From Janthinobacterium sp. 64 (GTDB taxonomy: Bacteria > Pseudomonadota > Gammaproteobacteria > Burkholderiales > Burkholderiaceae_D): 64,000 nt of DNA. The notes under the pieces are model-generated. The model saw only the letters and a list, made by a program, of their open reading frames with translations, did no database searches and was not told the DNA's origin. Where the stretch lies: contig NZ_PHUG01000001.1 of assembly GCF_002813325.1 (NCBI RefSeq), positions 4,836,001-4,900,000 on the forward strand, written 5' to 3'. A program made the translations under genes and the position numbers. Below, piece after piece: positions 25,196-38,648 of the stretch. Position 1 is the first letter of the stretch. Each line of letters starts with the position of its first letter.

Positions 25196-25614
25196 CGATC
25201 ACGATCTATCACAACACGGCTTGCGGCACCTCGCGCAATACCCTGGCCCTGATCCGCAACACGGGCGTCGAGCCTATCATCATCGATTACATCAAGCAGC
25301 CGCCTTCGCGCGAGGAACTGGTCGATCTGATCAAGCGCGCTGGCCTGTCCGTGCGCGCTGCAATGCGCGACAAGGGCGCCCTCTACGACGAGCTGGGCCT
25401 GGCCAATCCTGCACTGAGCGACGCTGCCCTGCTCGATGCCATGCAAGCCCATCCTGTTTTGATCAACCGCCCCATCGTCGTCACGGAACTGGGCGTGCGC
25501 CTGTGCCGGCCGTCGGAAAAAGTGCTGGAGATCCTGCCGCTGCCGCAGCAAGGCGCGTTTGCCAAGGAAGATGGCCAGGCTGTCGTGGGCGCCGACGGCA
25601 AGCCGGTGGCCTGA
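25192..25614 (+). CDS. arsC: Arsenate reductase, glutaredoxin-coupled
   Basis: This 140-residue ArsC reduces arsenate to arsenite using glutathione and glutaredoxin. The catalytic cysteine is C11 in [14 protein letters not shown]. The arginines that bind the oxyanion lie in RAAMRDKG and in [20 protein letters not shown]. It overlaps arsR by ATGA and is followed by arsH after 1 bp, which fixes both starts. Confidence 0.93.
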   Translation: MTITIYHNTACGTSRNTLALIRNTGVEPIIIDYIKQPPSREELVDLIKRAGLSVRAAMRDKGALYDELGLANPALSDAALLDAMQAHPVLINRPIVVTELGVRLCRPSEKVLEILPLPQQGAFAKEDGQAVVGADGKPVA

Positions 25615-25615
25615 G

Positions 25616-26353
25616 ATGGACGAGCTGGCCAATGAGTTACCGAATATCAGCGCCGCGCACCTGGATGTGCCGGATCTGGATAAATTGGCGCCGGTCAACG
25701 TTTCCACGCATGCGCCGCGCATCCTGCTGCTGTACGGCTCCTTGCGCGAGCGCTCGTACAGCAAACTGCTGACGCTGGAAGCGGAACGCATCCTGCGCCA
25801 CTTTGGCGCCGAGACGCGCGTGTTCGATCCGCACGGCTTGCCCATGGTCGACAGCGTCTCGCCCGAGCATCCGAAAGTGCAGGAGCTGCGCGCGCTGTCG
25901 CTGTGGTCCGAAGGGCAGGTCTGGTGCAGTCCCGAGCGGCATGGCGCCGTCACGGGCGTGTTCAAATCGCAGATCGACTGGCTGCCGCTGGAAACGGGCA
26001 GCGTGCGGCCCACGCAGGGACGCACCCTTGCTGTGATGCAAGTGTCGGGCGGTTCGCAATCGTTCAACGCCGTCAACGGCTTGCGCGTGCTGGGACGCTG
26101 GATGCGCATGGTCACCATTCCGAACCAGTCGTCGGTGGCCAAGGCGTATCAGGAATTCGACGATGCGGGCCGCATGAAGCCGTCGCCGTACTACGAGCGC
26201 CTGGTCGACGTGATGGAGGAATTGTACAAATTTACTTTGCTGGTGCGCGACCGCCGCGATTACCTGGGCAGCCGCTACAGCGAACGGCTGGAGGCGGAGC
26301 CGGCCATCGTGCAGGCATTGGCCGGCGCGGCGATGGAGCATGAGCGGCAGTAA
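25616..26353 (+). CDS. arsH: ArsH, NADPH-dependent FMN oxidoreductase
   Basis: This 245-residue flavodoxin-like protein is of the ArsH family, which oxidises trivalent organoarsenicals and reduces other substrates with NADPH. The FMN phosphate loop is [13 protein letters not shown]. Other family segments are [32 protein letters not shown] and [14 protein letters not shown]. It ends the arsRCH operon. No arsB or acr3 efflux gene adjoins it within the window. Confidence 0.92.
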   Translation: MDELANELPNISAAHLDVPDLDKLAPVNVSTHAPRILLLYGSLRERSYSKLLTLEAERILRHFGAETRVFDPHGLPMVDSVSPEHPKVQELRALSLWSEGQVWCSPERHGAVTGVFKSQIDWLPLETGSVRPTQGRTLAVMQVSGGSQSFNAVNGLRVLGRWMRMVTIPNQSSVAKAYQEFDDAGRMKPSPYYERLVDVMEELYKFTLLVRDRRDYLGSRYSERLEAEPAIVQALAGAAMEHERQ

Positions 26354-26357
26354 TAAA

Positions 26358-26378
26358 AACGGCGCCATCGGCGCCGTT
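26358..26378. terminator. Terminator hairpin between arsH and ispB
   Basis: AACGGCGCC and GGCGCCGTT form a 9-bp stem with a 3-base loop (ATC). On the reverse strand it is followed by TTTTTA, so it best serves ispB, which runs toward it. It may also stop arsH transcripts. Confidence 0.65.
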
Positions 26379-26403
26379 GTCTTTGCTGTAACGTAAACCG
26401 TGA

Positions 26404-27393
26404 TCAGTGATTGCGGTCCACGGCAAACGAACACAGTTGCAGCATGGATTGCTTGTAGACGCTGTCCGGCCAGCCGGCGATGGCATCGGCGGCACGCTGG
26501 CCGGCGATTTCCGCCTGCTTGCGCGTGTAGTCGAGGGCGCCGCTGCTGGTGATGGCGGCCAGGATGGCGTCGAAATGCTGCTCGTCGCCCTGCTCGATGC
26601 AGCTGCGCACCAGTTCGCGTTGCTCCGGCGTGCCGTTTTCCATCAGCCAGATCAGCGGCATGGTCGGTTTGCCTTCGCGCAAGTCGTCGCCCACGTTCTT
26701 GCCGATTTCGGTGGCGTCGCCTGCATAGTCGAGCACGTCGTCGATCAGCTGGAAGGCCGTGCCCAGCGAGCGGCCGTATTCGGCAGCCGCTTCGATATCG
26801 TCTTCGCTGGCGCCGGCGATCAGGGCGCCCAGTTGCGCCGACGCTTCGAACAGCTTGGCCGTTTTCGAGCGGATGACGTTCAGGTAGCTCTCTTGCGTCA
26901 CGTCCGGATCGTGCATGTTCAGCAACTGCAGCACTTCGCCTTCGGCGATCACGTTGGTGGCGTCGGAGAGGATTTGCATGACGCGCATATTATTGAGCGA
27001 GACCATCAGCTGGAACGAGCGCGAGTGCAGGAAGTCGCCCACCAGCACCGAGGCCGCATTGCCGAACAGGGCATTGGCCGTCTGGCGTCCGCGGCGCATC
27101 GACGATTCATCGACGACATCGTCGTGCAGCAGGGTGGCGGTATGGATGAATTCGACCACGGCAGCCAGTTCATGGTGCGCCGTGCCGCGATAAGCGTGGG
27201 CATTGGCCACCAGCAAAATCAGCACGGGACGGATGCGTTTGCCGCCTGCACTGATGATGTATTCAGCGATCTGGTTAATCAGAATCACGTCGGAGTGCAG
27301 TTTTTGGCGGATCACCGTATTGACTGCGTCCATATCGGCGGCAATCGTTTGCACGATGGTGTTTTGGTTAACGTGTTTGTTAGCGTCAGACAA
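26404..27393 (-). CDS. ispB: Octaprenyl (polyprenyl) diphosphate synthase
   Basis: This 329-residue trans-polyprenyl synthase makes the ubiquinone side chain from IPP and a shorter allylic diphosphate. The first aspartate-rich motif is LLHDDVVDESSMRRGRQT and the second is FQLIDDVLDYAGD. GGKRIRPVL binds IPP. A TTG start at 27393, 6 bp after AGG, gives the full-length N-terminus; no ATG fits before residue 21. It diverges from rplU, the usual arrangement in betaproteobacteria. Confidence 0.92.
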   Translation of the reverse strand: MSDANKHVNQNTIVQTIAADMDAVNTVIRQKLHSDVILINQIAEYIISAGGKRIRPVLILLVANAHAYRGTAHHELAAVVEFIHTATLLHDDVVDESSMRRGRQTANALFGNAASVLVGDFLHSRSFQLMVSLNNMRVMQILSDATNVIAEGEVLQLLNMHDPDVTQESYLNVIRSKTAKLFEASAQLGALIAGASEDDIEAAAEYGRSLGTAFQLIDDVLDYAGDATEIGKNVGDDLREGKPTMPLIWLMENGTPEQRELVRSCIEQGDEQHFDAILAAITSSGALDYTRKQAEIAGQRAADAIAGWPDSVYKQSMLQLCSFAVDRNH

Positions 27394-27587
27394 GGCGAAC
27401 CTGCATTAGATTGTGGGTGCGGCGATTATACGACAAGGCTTGCGCGAGCGTGATGTTTGCCTATGACTGTAGAGCAATTGTTTGACCTTGTTGGCACTGG
27501 CGCGTGCTTTTCTGTCCGCCTGGCGCAAGCCTGACATGATGGTCAGGTTGTCGACATACCACGATCATCAAGCTTTGTGAATAGTTT

Positions 27588-27616
27588 TTGACGCAATTTC
27601 TCAGTCCGTGTATAAT
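27588..27616 (+). promoter_or_regulatory. Sigma-70 promoter of rplU-rpmA
   Basis: TTGACG (27588-27593) and TATAAT (27611-27616) are separated by exactly 17 bp, upstream of a leader of about 75 nt before the rplU start. This is the strongest housekeeping promoter I can see in the window. The rest of the 27394-27697 gap holds only the ispB upstream region. Confidence 0.8.
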
Positions 27617-27697
27617 CGCTGGTTCCCCCTGTTGTGTACGGCTTGCTTTGCGTGGCAGTGGGACAAATTCTTTCAACATTTGATGAGGTTTCAAATC

Positions 27698-28009
27698 ATG
27701 TACGCGGTCATAAAAACCGGTGGCAAACAATACAAAGTTGTCGCTGGCGAAAAACTTAAAGTAGAACAGATACCGGCAGACATTGGTTCCGAAATCACCA
27801 TCGATCAAGTTCTCGCAGTAGGCGCGGGCGACACCATTAAATTTGGTGCGCCATTGGTCGAAGGTGCAACGGTACTGGTTACGGTTGTGGCGCATGGTCG
27901 CCATGATAAGGTCAAAATTTTCAAGATGCGTCGTCGTAAGCATTACCAAAAGCATCAAGGCCATCGCCAGAATTTTACCGAAATCCAAATCGTTTCGATC
28001 AACGGCTAA
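27698..28009 (+). CDS. rplU: 50S ribosomal protein L21
   Basis: This 103-residue L21 starts [20 protein letters not shown] and contains [20 protein letters not shown], the rRNA-binding C-terminal part. The ATG at 27698 has GAGG upstream; a longer upstream reading would cover the promoter and leader. It is followed by rpmA after 53 bp. Confidence 0.97.
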   Translation: MYAVIKTGGKQYKVVAGEKLKVEQIPADIGSEITIDQVLAVGAGDTIKFGAPLVEGATVLVTVVAHGRHDKVKIFKMRRRKHYQKHQGHRQNFTEIQIVSING

Positions 28010-28062
28010 TCGCCGCTGTTTGACGCAGTTTGTCTACATAATCAGCTATCAAGGAGTCTTAA

Positions 28063-28335
28063 ATGGCACATAAAAAAGGCGGCGGCACAACGCGAAATGG
28101 CCGTGATTCAGAATCAAAACGTCTGGGCGTTAAAGTCTACGGCGGCCAAGCTATCAATGCTGGCGGCATCATCATTCGTCAACGCGGCACGCCAGTGCGC
28201 GCCGGCGAAGGCGTAGGCATGGGCAAAGACCACACCTTGTTCGCGTTGATCGCGGGCAAAGTGAAGTTCGTTGTCAAAGGTGCTGGCTCGAAGCAATTCG
28301 TGACCGTTGTACCTAACGCAGCAGTACCAGCGTAA
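28063..28335 (+). CDS. rpmA: 50S ribosomal protein L27
   Basis: This 90-residue L27 reads [20 protein letters not shown], then [20 protein letters not shown] and GRGTP-like [20 protein letters not shown]. Its N-terminal tail reaches the peptidyl-transferase centre. AAGGAG precedes the ATG by 6 bp. It is co-transcribed with rplU. Confidence 0.97.
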   Translation: MAHKKGGGTTRNGRDSESKRLGVKVYGGQAINAGGIIIRQRGTPVRAGEGVGMGKDHTLFALIAGKVKFVVKGAGSKQFVTVVPNAAVPA

Positions 28336-28400
28336 TTCATCGCGGGGCGCCAGGTCGCTCCGCCGTGATCGCATGATGTAAGGCGCAAGCCTTCAATCGA

Positions 28401-28427
28401 AAGGCTCTGCCCAAGGTAGAGCCTTTT
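28401..28427 (+). terminator. Terminator between rpmA and obgE
   Basis: AAGGCTCT (28401-28408) pairs with AGAGCCTT (28418-28425) around a 9-base loop and runs into a T stretch. It ends only 21 bp before the obgE start. Hence obgE either has a promoter overlapping this hairpin or depends on readthrough. Confidence 0.8.
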
Positions 28428-28430
28428 TAG

Positions 28431-29558
<1,128 letters not shown>

Positions 29559-29570
29559 GGCTGTATCCTG

Positions 29571-29981
29571 ATGTCGGTACAGATGGCCGCTGCCGCGTCT
29601 TCGCGCAAGCAAGCGTGGCAGCGCCGTGTATTGCATCTGATCGCGTATGCTTACGGGCTGAGCGTGGTCGCCTGCCTGCTGTTCGCCGATGAGTTGGCGG
29701 CCGGCATGGGCATCTTCCTCAATGGCGTCAATGGCTACAGCCAGTTCTACGCCTCCCATGTCGGTGTCTGGGGCGCTACCGCGCTCCTGGCGCTGTTCGC
29801 AGCACGGCAGGGCGAACCGCCCATCCTCGGCGATATCACTGCAATGTTGGTCCTGGCGCAGCCCGCCGGCCGTTTGTATGCGGCCATCAGTTTCGGCTTG
29901 CCCCAGGGTTTTGTGTTGTTCATGTGCGCAATCGAGCTGACGGCGGGGCTGGCCTTGCTGCTGCTGCGTCCTGCGCGCTGA
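29571..29981 (+). CDS. Small membrane protein of unknown function
   Basis: This 136-residue protein has about four hydrophobic segments (roughly residues 20-40, 62-80, 85-105 and 112-133) and a short basic N-terminus. It lies 12 bp after obgE and 27 bp before proB on the same strand, so it is probably co-transcribed with them. No family is recognised with certainty. Confidence 0.7.
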   Translation: MSVQMAAAASSRKQAWQRRVLHLIAYAYGLSVVACLLFADELAAGMGIFLNGVNGYSQFYASHVGVWGATALLALFAARQGEPPILGDITAMLVLAQPAGRLYAAISFGLPQGFVLFMCAIELTAGLALLLLRPAR

Positions 29982-30008
29982 CGTCTATTAAGTGAAGAGC
30001 GCCGCCCC

Positions 30009-31127
30009 ATGGATTCCGTGATTCAAAAAGCTACCCGCATCATCATCAAAGTCGGCTCCTCGCTGGTCACCAACGATGGCCGCGGACTCGACCATGCCGC
30101 CATTGCCCGCTGGGCTGCGCAGATTTCCGGCTTGCGCGCGCTGGGCAAGGAAGTCGTGCTGGTCAGCTCCGGCGCCATCGCCGAAGGCATGCTGCGCCTC
30201 GGTTTCGAGCAGCGCCCCACCGATATCCACGAATTGCAGGCCTGCGCCGCCGTCGGCCAGATGGGCCTGGCGCAAATCTATGAAAGCAGCTTTCGCGCCC
30301 ACAGCCTCGGCACGGCGCAAGTGCTGCTCACGCACGCCGACCTGGCCGACCGCGAACGCTACCTGAACGCCCGCTCCACCCTGACGACCCTGCTGCGCCT
30401 GGGCGTGGTGCCGATCATCAATGAAAACGACACCGTCGTCACCGATGAAATCAAGTTCGGCGACAACGATACCCTGGGCGCCCTGGTGGCCAACCTGATC
30501 GAGGCCGATGCACTGGTCATCCTGACCGACCAGCACGGCCTGTTCTCGGCCGACCCGCGCAAGGACCCGAACGCCTGCCTGATCACGCAAGGCATTGCCG
30601 GCGATCCGGCCCTGGAGGCGATGGCTGGCGGTGCCGGCAGCAGTCTGGGGCGTGGCGGCATGCTGACGAAAATCCTCGCCGCCAAGCGCGCCGCCAAATC
30701 CGGTGCGCATACGATCATCGCCTGGGGCCGCGACAGCGACGTGCTCAGCCGCCTCGCCCAGGGCGAAGCAATCGGCACGCAGTTGCTGGCGCAAACGGGA
30801 CAGTTGACGGCGCGTAAGCAGTGGATGGCCGATCACTTGCACACGGCCGGCGCCGTCGTGCTCGATGCGGGCGCCGTGCAAAAGCTGCGCCAGGAAGGCA
30901 AGTCGCTGTTGCCGATCGGCGTGACGGGTGTAAATGGCGAATTCGGCCGCGGCGCCGTCATCACCTGCGTCGATGCCGACGGTGTGCCCGTGGCGCGCGG
31001 CCTGTCCAACTACACGAGCGGCGAAGCGCGCCGCATCATGCGCAAGCCCTCCACTGAGATCGAGGCGATTCTCGGCTACATGGAAGGCCATGAGCTGATT
31101 CACCGCGATAATATGGTGTTGCTGTAA
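30009..31127 (+). CDS. proB: Glutamate 5-kinase
   Basis: This 372-residue ProB phosphorylates glutamate with ATP in the first step of proline synthesis. The amino-acid kinase domain has [30 protein letters not shown] and [22 protein letters not shown]-terminal PUA domain (about 280-372) contains [14 protein letters not shown]. The last part, [14 protein letters not shown], is typical. It follows obgE as in most betaproteobacteria. Confidence 0.95.
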   Translation: MDSVIQKATRIIIKVGSSLVTNDGRGLDHAAIARWAAQISGLRALGKEVVLVSSGAIAEGMLRLGFEQRPTDIHELQACAAVGQMGLAQIYESSFRAHSLGTAQVLLTHADLADRERYLNARSTLTTLLRLGVVPIINENDTVVTDEIKFGDNDTLGALVANLIEADALVILTDQHGLFSADPRKDPNACLITQGIAGDPALEAMAGGAGSSLGRGGMLTKILAAKRAAKSGAHTIIAWGRDSDVLSRLAQGEAIGTQLLAQTGQLTARKQWMADHLHTAGAVVLDAGAVQKLRQEGKSLLPIGVTGVNGEFGRGAVITCVDADGVPVARGLSNYTSGEARRIMRKPSTEIEAILGYMEGHELIHRDNMVLL

Positions 31128-31155
31128 ATGCTTGCTTGCAGGCAGTAGAATGTCA

Positions 31156-31182
31156 AAACGGCCCCTGTGGGCCGTTTTTTTT
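31156..31182. terminator. Bidirectional terminator between proB and nth
   Basis: AAACGGCCC and GGGCCGTTT pair across a CTGT loop (31165-31168). The plus strand continues with T residues. The genes converge here, and the hairpin can serve proB directly. Confidence 0.85.
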
Positions 31183-31185
31183 GCT

Positions 31186-31833
31186 TTACACCACGGCCGG
31201 CATCGGCGACTTGTCCTTGTAATCGCACAGGTCGGCAATCATGCAGTTCCAGCATTGGGGCTTGCGCGCCGTGCAGGTGTAGCGGCCGTGCAAGATGAGC
31301 CAGTGGTGGGCGTCGTGCAGGAATTCCTTGGGTATGAATTTCAACAGTTTTTGCTCGACGATATCGACATTCTTGCCTGGCGCGATGCCGGTGCGGTTCG
31401 AGACGCGGAAGATATGCGTGTCGACCGCCATCGTCGGTTCGCCAAACGCCGTATTCATGACCACATTCGCCGTCTTGCGGCCCACGCCGGGCAAGGCTTC
31501 CAGCGAGGCGCGGTCGCGCGGCACTTCGCCGCCGTGCTGCTCCAGCAGGATCTGGCAGGTGGCGATGACGTTTTTCGCCTTGGTGCGGAACAGGCCGATG
31601 GTGCGGATGTAGCTGGTCAGCTCGTCCACGCCCAGGGCCAGTATCTTGGCTGGCGTATTGGCGACCGGATACAGCAAGCGGGTGGCTTTGTTGACGGACA
31701 CGTCGGTTGCCTGCGCCGACAGCAGCACGGCGATCAGCAGCTCGAACGGCGTCGTGTATTCGAGTTCCGTTTTTGGCGACGGATTGGCGGCGCGAAAGCG
31801 CGTAAAGATTTCCAGGCGTTTGGCGGCGTTCAT
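31186..31833 (-). CDS. nth: Endonuclease III (DNA glycosylase/AP lyase)
   Basis: This 215-residue HhH-GPD enzyme removes oxidised pyrimidines from DNA. It has [18 protein letters not shown], the helix-hairpin-helix [12 protein letters not shown] with the catalytic lysine nearby, and the aspartate in [11 protein letters not shown]. The C-terminal iron-sulfur cluster ligands are in [17 protein letters not shown]. It overlaps rsxB by 4 bp, an order common in betaproteobacteria. Confidence 0.95.
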   Translation of the reverse strand: MNAAKRLEIFTRFRAANPSPKTELEYTTPFELLIAVLLSAQATDVSVNKATRLLYPVANTPAKILALGVDELTSYIRTIGLFRTKAKNVIATCQILLEQHGGEVPRDRASLEALPGVGRKTANVVMNTAFGEPTMAVDTHIFRVSNRTGIAPGKNVDIVEQKLLKFIPKEFLHDAHHWLILHGRYTCTARKPQCWNCMIADLCDYKDKSPMPAVV

Positions 31834-32564
31834 GCGTCTTTTTTCGGCGTGTTGGGGGCGGGCGGTTCGGTCTGTGCGGCGGCGCTGGCGGCGGCCTTGG
31901 CGCGCGCGCGCTCCATGGCGGCGGCGATGATGGCGCGCTTGCGTTCCTTCTCCGCCTGTTCATCGGGCGTGACGGGTGTTTCCTGCGTCACTTCCTGCAT
32001 CTTGGCGACGGCCTTGGCGGCCAGGCGCGCTTCGTTTTCTTCGCTTTCGCGGCGCAGTCGCTGCGTGCGGAAATCGTGGCGCGCGCGCGCATCGTCCGCC
32101 TCGGCCTGGCTCCAGGCATCCCAGCCCGTGGCGTCGCCGCTGACGGGGTACATGACGATGCAGTCGACGGGGCAGGGCGCCACGCACAGATCGCAGCCCG
32201 TGCACAGATCGGTGACCACCGTATGCATCTGCTTGGCGGCGCCGACGATGGCGTCGACGGGACAGGCCTGGATGCACAGGGTGCAGCCGATGCACAGCGA
32301 TTCGTCGATATAGGCGACAGATCGCGGACGTTCGAGGCCGTTGACAGGGTTAAGTGGAATGACTTTTTTGCCCAGCAAGCCGGCCAGGCGCACGATGCCC
32401 TGTGCGCCGCCCGGTGGGCACTGGTTGATGTCGGCATTGCCGGCGGCAATCGCTTCCGCATACGGGCGGCAGCCGTTGTAGCCGCATTTGGTGCATTGCG
32501 TTTGCGGCAGCAAGTCTTCGATCTGGTCGGCAAGTGAGGGAGGGGCAGGATGCGGCACGGTCAT
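31830..32564 (-). CDS. rsxB: RnfB/RsxB-like iron-sulfur protein
   Basis: This 244-residue electron-transfer protein has an N-terminal four-cysteine Fe-S domain ([18 protein letters not shown], ... QCPPGG). Two CxxCxxCxxxCP ferredoxin motifs follow ([16 protein letters not shown] and [16 protein letters not shown]). An Ala/Glu/Arg-rich tail of about 80 residues comes last. The membrane helix of classical RnfB is absent and no other rnf/rsx genes adjoin. It is probably a stand-alone ferredoxin, perhaps serving the Fe-S enzyme Nth encoded directly after it. Confidence 0.86.
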   Translation of the reverse strand: MTVPHPAPPSLADQIEDLLPQTQCTKCGYNGCRPYAEAIAAGNADINQCPPGGAQGIVRLAGLLGKKVIPLNPVNGLERPRSVAYIDESLCIGCTLCIQACPVDAIVGAAKQMHTVVTDLCTGCDLCVAPCPVDCIVMYPVSGDATGWDAWSQAEADDARARHDFRTQRLRRESEENEARLAAKAVAKMQEVTQETPVTPDEQAEKERKRAIIAAAMERARAKAAASAAAQTEPPAPNTPKKDA

Positions 32565-32840
32565 CTTCGATACGGTAAAACGCCATTATCGGCCATCCGG
32601 CGCGCGCACAAGTAAAAACCTGTTTCGTGAGAGGGATAAGGTGCGCCATGGCGAGCTGTTGCAGGCGCGCCGCAATCGTATTTTATTTCCTGTGGGAATG
32701 TCAAAGTGAAAATAAACAACTTTGCAATTTCTTTTTTTTGTGGGAGCATGATTTTTATCAAGCCTGTGATCAAAAAAACCGACCGCCAGTCCTGTTGCCG
32801 CGCCAGCATTGCAAGGTGCGCCAGGCCATAGGAGCCAAAC

Positions 32841-33668
32841 ATGCGTTTCCTCCGGACAGTTGGTTTGCCCTTCTGTTTGCTCATGCACTCTGCACTTGCC
32901 CTTGCGCACGGGCAGGCAGGATCTCCCATGGCGGTGCCGGGCGCTGCCAGTTCGCGCATCGTCCGTTTCGCGGCGGAAGACTGGCCGCCCTTCATTTCTC
33001 ACAGCCTGCCTGCCGATGGCATGTCGGGCGCCATGGTCAGCGCCGTCTTCGAGCGTCTCGGCTATACAGTCAGGTATGAATATTTCCCCTGGAAGCGCGC
33101 CATGCAGTTCGGCCTGGCCAGTCCCCGCTACGCCGGCTTCCTGGCCGTCTGGCGCACGCCCGAACGGGAAAAACTCTGCCACTTTTCTGTTCCGGTTGGC
33201 AATACACAGGGGGTGTTGGCCTACCTGAAGGAGGATGGCGCGCCCGGTACCACCCTGGCCGAACTGGGCCAGCTGCGCATCGGCACCGTGGCCGGTTATT
33301 CGAATGGCGAGCAGTTCGATGGCATGGTGGCGCGTGGCGAACTGAAGACGGAAGAGGGCTTGAACGACGCGACGAATCTGAAGAAACTGTTCATCAAGCG
33401 ATATCGCGTGATCGTCATCGAGCGCCACGTTCTGCAGCACTTGCTGATGGGACGCAACTTCAGCAAGGCCGAGCGGGAACGCATCGCCATTATCGATACC
33501 GTCTTCAAGGAGCGTCCCGTGCATGTGTGCTTCCAGCGCACCGCAGACGGCGCGGTGCAGCAAAAGCGCTTCAACGAGGCAGCGCGCGATATCGACACGG
33601 CCCGCCTCGAACGCGATTACTGGAAGCGGCTCGACCAGAGCCTGGCGACGGCTCCACCGCATCTCTGA
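32841..33668 (+). CDS. Periplasmic substrate-binding protein (SBP_bac_3 type)
   Basis: This 275-residue protein begins with a signal peptide (MRFLRTVGLPFCLLMHSALA). The mature part has FAAEDWPPFISHSLPADGMS and GAMVSAVFERLGYTVRYEYF, the type 3 amino-acid-binding fold. It lacks neighbouring ABC permease genes, so it may be an orphan receptor; similar lone proteins are common in this group. The SD is weak. The 276-bp gap before it shows nothing definite. Confidence 0.75.
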   Translation: MRFLRTVGLPFCLLMHSALALAHGQAGSPMAVPGAASSRIVRFAAEDWPPFISHSLPADGMSGAMVSAVFERLGYTVRYEYFPWKRAMQFGLASPRYAGFLAVWRTPEREKLCHFSVPVGNTQGVLAYLKEDGAPGTTLAELGQLRIGTVAGYSNGEQFDGMVARGELKTEEGLNDATNLKKLFIKRYRVIVIERHVLQHLLMGRNFSKAERERIAIIDTVFKERPVHVCFQRTADGAVQQKRFNEAARDIDTARLERDYWKRLDQSLATAPPHL

Positions 33669-33794
33669 TCTGTCGCGCCACTGTTGTTCGTTGCCAAAAC
33701 GAAATATCTAAATACGAAACCATTCGTTCTTGTTTGTTTGTCCATCCTTTAGTCTGCAACCACTGTGTTGACGACTTTGAAAGGATGTTTTCGT

Positions 33795-36359
<2,565 letters not shown>

Positions 36360-36405
36360 TCTGCCGTCTTTACCTCCACACTTATCATCAAGAACAGGAA
36401 ATGCC

Positions 36406-37089
36406 ATGTCTGACAACACGCAACACGCGGCCATCGATCTGGAATGGGCCAATCTCCTCTCACCGCAACGCCGCACGGTCTTGCGCGGCGGCGGACTGGT
36501 GGCGGCGCTGGCCGCTTCCGGCCTGGCGGGAACGGCCCTGGCGCAAGATGGCGCGGTAAAACGCGTCAAGCCGCCACCTGGTAAAAGCCCGTGGGGCGAG
36601 CATACGGATACGGCGCCCACGCCGCGTCCCGTTAGCGTGCGTCCGGGCGAGGAAACCTTGCCGGGCAAGCCGCGCGCCTACACGGATATCGAGAGTTATC
36701 ACGCGCATATCTATTTTGATGAAGACAGTTACCAGAAGGCGGCGCTGATACGCAAGTGGGCGGCCGAACGCTTCCAGATCGAACTGGGCGACTGGAACCT
36801 GGAGCCGCGCGGCCCGCACGTGACGCCCTCGTTCTATTTCGGCTTCACCAATGATTTTCTGCCTGTGATCGTGCCGTGGCTGCAGCTCAACAGCCTGGGC
36901 TTGACGATATTGATCCACCCGAATACGGAAGATCCGCGTGCCGACCATCTGTATTACGCCCTGTGGGTGAACCGTTCGCAACCCGTGAATGGCTATGCGA
37001 TGAAGAAGCCGGGGCCGGGCGAGCCGCGAGTCGAGCAGATCTTTGTCAATACGCGGCCGACAGTGAAAATCGAAACGTCGCGCGCATGA
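36406..37089 (+). CDS. Tat-exported DOPA 4,5-dioxygenase family protein
   Basis: This 227-residue protein has a twin-arginine signal (QRRTVLRGGGLVAALAASGL) ending near GTALAQ. The C-terminal domain (about 90-227) has SYHAHIYFDEDSYQ, RGPHVTPSFYFGF and GLTILIHPNT. These histidines are expected metal ligands of the DOPA 4,5-dioxygenase family, whose members open catechol rings extradiol-wise. The bacterial members are usually cytosolic and shorter, so export is unusual. It is co-directional with the TonB receptor and probably in one operon. Confidence 0.82.
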   Translation: MSDNTQHAAIDLEWANLLSPQRRTVLRGGGLVAALAASGLAGTALAQDGAVKRVKPPPGKSPWGEHTDTAPTPRPVSVRPGEETLPGKPRAYTDIESYHAHIYFDEDSYQKAALIRKWAAERFQIELGDWNLEPRGPHVTPSFYFGFTNDFLPVIVPWLQLNSLGLTILIHPNTEDPRADHLYYALWVNRSQPVNGYAMKKPGPGEPRVEQIFVNTRPTVKIETSRA

Positions 37090-37103
37090 GCTGGGCATAA
37101 AAA

Positions 37104-37136
37104 AACGCCACGCAGTGTGAACTGGCGTGGCGTTTT
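37104..37136. terminator. Bidirectional terminator between the dioxygenase-like gene and phaZ
   Basis: AACGCCACGC (37104-37113) pairs with GCGTGGCGTT (37125-37134). A runs flank the left side and T residues the right side, so both converging genes can use it. Confidence 0.85.
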
Positions 37137-37153
37137 CATGGAGATGCTGTGTA

Positions 37154-38374
37154 TTAGCCGTGTTTCTGGATGAATTCGCCGATTTTCGGGCAAATGATCT
37201 CGCGCCAGCGGCGGCCCGAGAAGATGCCGTAGTGGCCGCATTTCGGCGCCACGAAGTCTTGTTGCATCTCGGCTGGGATGCCGGAACACAAATCATGCGC
37301 CGCCTGCGTCTGGCCGGCGCCGGAAATGTCGTCCAGTTCGCCTTCTACCGTGAACAGCGCCACGTTCGTGATGTCTTGCGGACGCACCAGCTGGCCGCCC
37401 ACTTTCCAGGTGCCCATCGGCAGGCTGAATTCCTGGAACACCGTTTTGATGGTTTCCAGGTAGTACTCGGCCGGCATGTCCAGCACGGCGTTGTACTCGT
37501 TGTAGAACTGGCGATGGCCTTCCGCCGGTTCGTCATCGCCCGTCACCAGGTGCATGTAGAACTCGCGGTGGCTTTGCGCGTGGCGGCCCGGATTCATGGC
37601 GATGAAACCGGCGTGCTGCAGGAAGCCCGGATAGACCTTGCGGCCAAAGCCCGGGTAGTTCGGCGGTACCGCGTAGATCACGGTGTTTTCAAACCACGAG
37701 AATTTCTTTTCCGTCGCCAGGTTGTTCACTTGCGTGGGCGAGCGGCGCGGATCGATGGGGCCGCCCATCATGGTCATGGTTTTCGGCATGTGCGGATCTT
37801 TGGCCGTCGCCATCAGCGAGATGGCAGCCAGCACGGGCACGGTCGGTTGACAGACGGAAATCACGTGCAGGTCGGGCGCCAGCAGGCGGATGAACTCTTG
37901 CACATAATAAATGTAGTCGTCCAGGTGGAACGGGCCTTCCGTCAGCGGTACCATGCGCGCGTCCGTCCAGTCGGTGATGTAGACATCGTGCTCGGCCAGC
38001 AAGCCGCGCACGGTGTCGCGCAGCAGGGTCGAGTGGTGACCGGACAGGGGGGCAACCAGCAAAACTTTGGGCTGTTGCAAACCAGTGGTTTCTTTTTTGA
38101 AGTGAATCAGGCGGCAAAACGGTTTAGTGACGACAACGTGTTCGCGGATGTCGACGCTCTCGCCCTGGACGAGAACGGATTTGATGTCGAATTGCGGTTT
38201 TTCGTAGTCTTTGCCAAGGCGGTACATCAGCTCGTAGCCGGCTGCGATGCGTTGCGAAAACGGAGTGTGGGCCAGTGGGGAAACCGGGTTGGTAAATAAC
38301 TTGGAGGACATGTCTGCCCATTGCATCACCGGAGTGAGGAAAGAGCGTTGCAGTTCGTGCAGTTGGTAAAGCAT
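37154..38374 (-). CDS. phaZ: Intracellular poly(3-hydroxybutyrate) depolymerase
   Basis: This 406-residue PhaZ1-type enzyme mobilises stored PHB granules in the cytoplasm. It has the typical start MLYQLHELQRSFLTPVMQWA and the cysteine nucleophile in VISVCQPTVPVLAA (C175) in place of a lipase-box serine. The histidine of the triad lies near the C-terminus (APKCGHYGIFSGRRW). The ATG at 38374 follows AAGGA by 7 bp; a longer reading to 38422 lacks support. Confidence 0.93.
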   Translation of the reverse strand: MLYQLHELQRSFLTPVMQWADMSSKLFTNPVSPLAHTPFSQRIAAGYELMYRLGKDYEKPQFDIKSVLVQGESVDIREHVVVTKPFCRLIHFKKETTGLQQPKVLLVAPLSGHHSTLLRDTVRGLLAEHDVYITDWTDARMVPLTEGPFHLDDYIYYVQEFIRLLAPDLHVISVCQPTVPVLAAISLMATAKDPHMPKTMTMMGGPIDPRRSPTQVNNLATEKKFSWFENTVIYAVPPNYPGFGRKVYPGFLQHAGFIAMNPGRHAQSHREFYMHLVTGDDEPAEGHRQFYNEYNAVLDMPAEYYLETIKTVFQEFSLPMGTWKVGGQLVRPQDITNVALFTVEGELDDISGAGQTQAAHDLCSGIPAEMQQDFVAPKCGHYGIFSGRRWREIICPKIGEFIQKHG

Positions 38375-38550
38375 ATAGAGTCCTTGTTTAATTCCAAGCG
38401 CCAATATCGGCTCAAATATCATAATCCAATTTTACGATATTTGTTGAGGACAAAATGTGCTTTACCACGCATAGGTCCATAGTTTGCGCATCGATGTGAC
38501 AGCGCGCCACACTTGCGTGGATAGACCTGCAACGATGTTTTAAAAGCAAA

Positions 38551-38575
38551 AAAAGCAGCGTTTCCGCTGCTTTTT
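38551..38575 (-). terminator. Terminator downstream of fdxA
   Basis: AAAAGCAGCG and CGCTGCTTTT pair around a TTTC loop (38561-38564). The hairpin lies between fdxA and phaZ, 74 bp after fdxA on the reverse strand, where a T run follows. Confidence 0.8.
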
Positions 38576-38648
38576 GTACATTTATTTGCCGCTACGCCCG
38601 GCGGGGAGGGTGATCCCCGCTGGAATGACCGCCGCAACTGCCGTGCGC

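Noticed and set aside
38375..38422. 16-residue N-terminal extension of PhaZ
   Set aside because: The conserved N-terminus MLYQLHE and the ribosome-binding site place the start at 38374.
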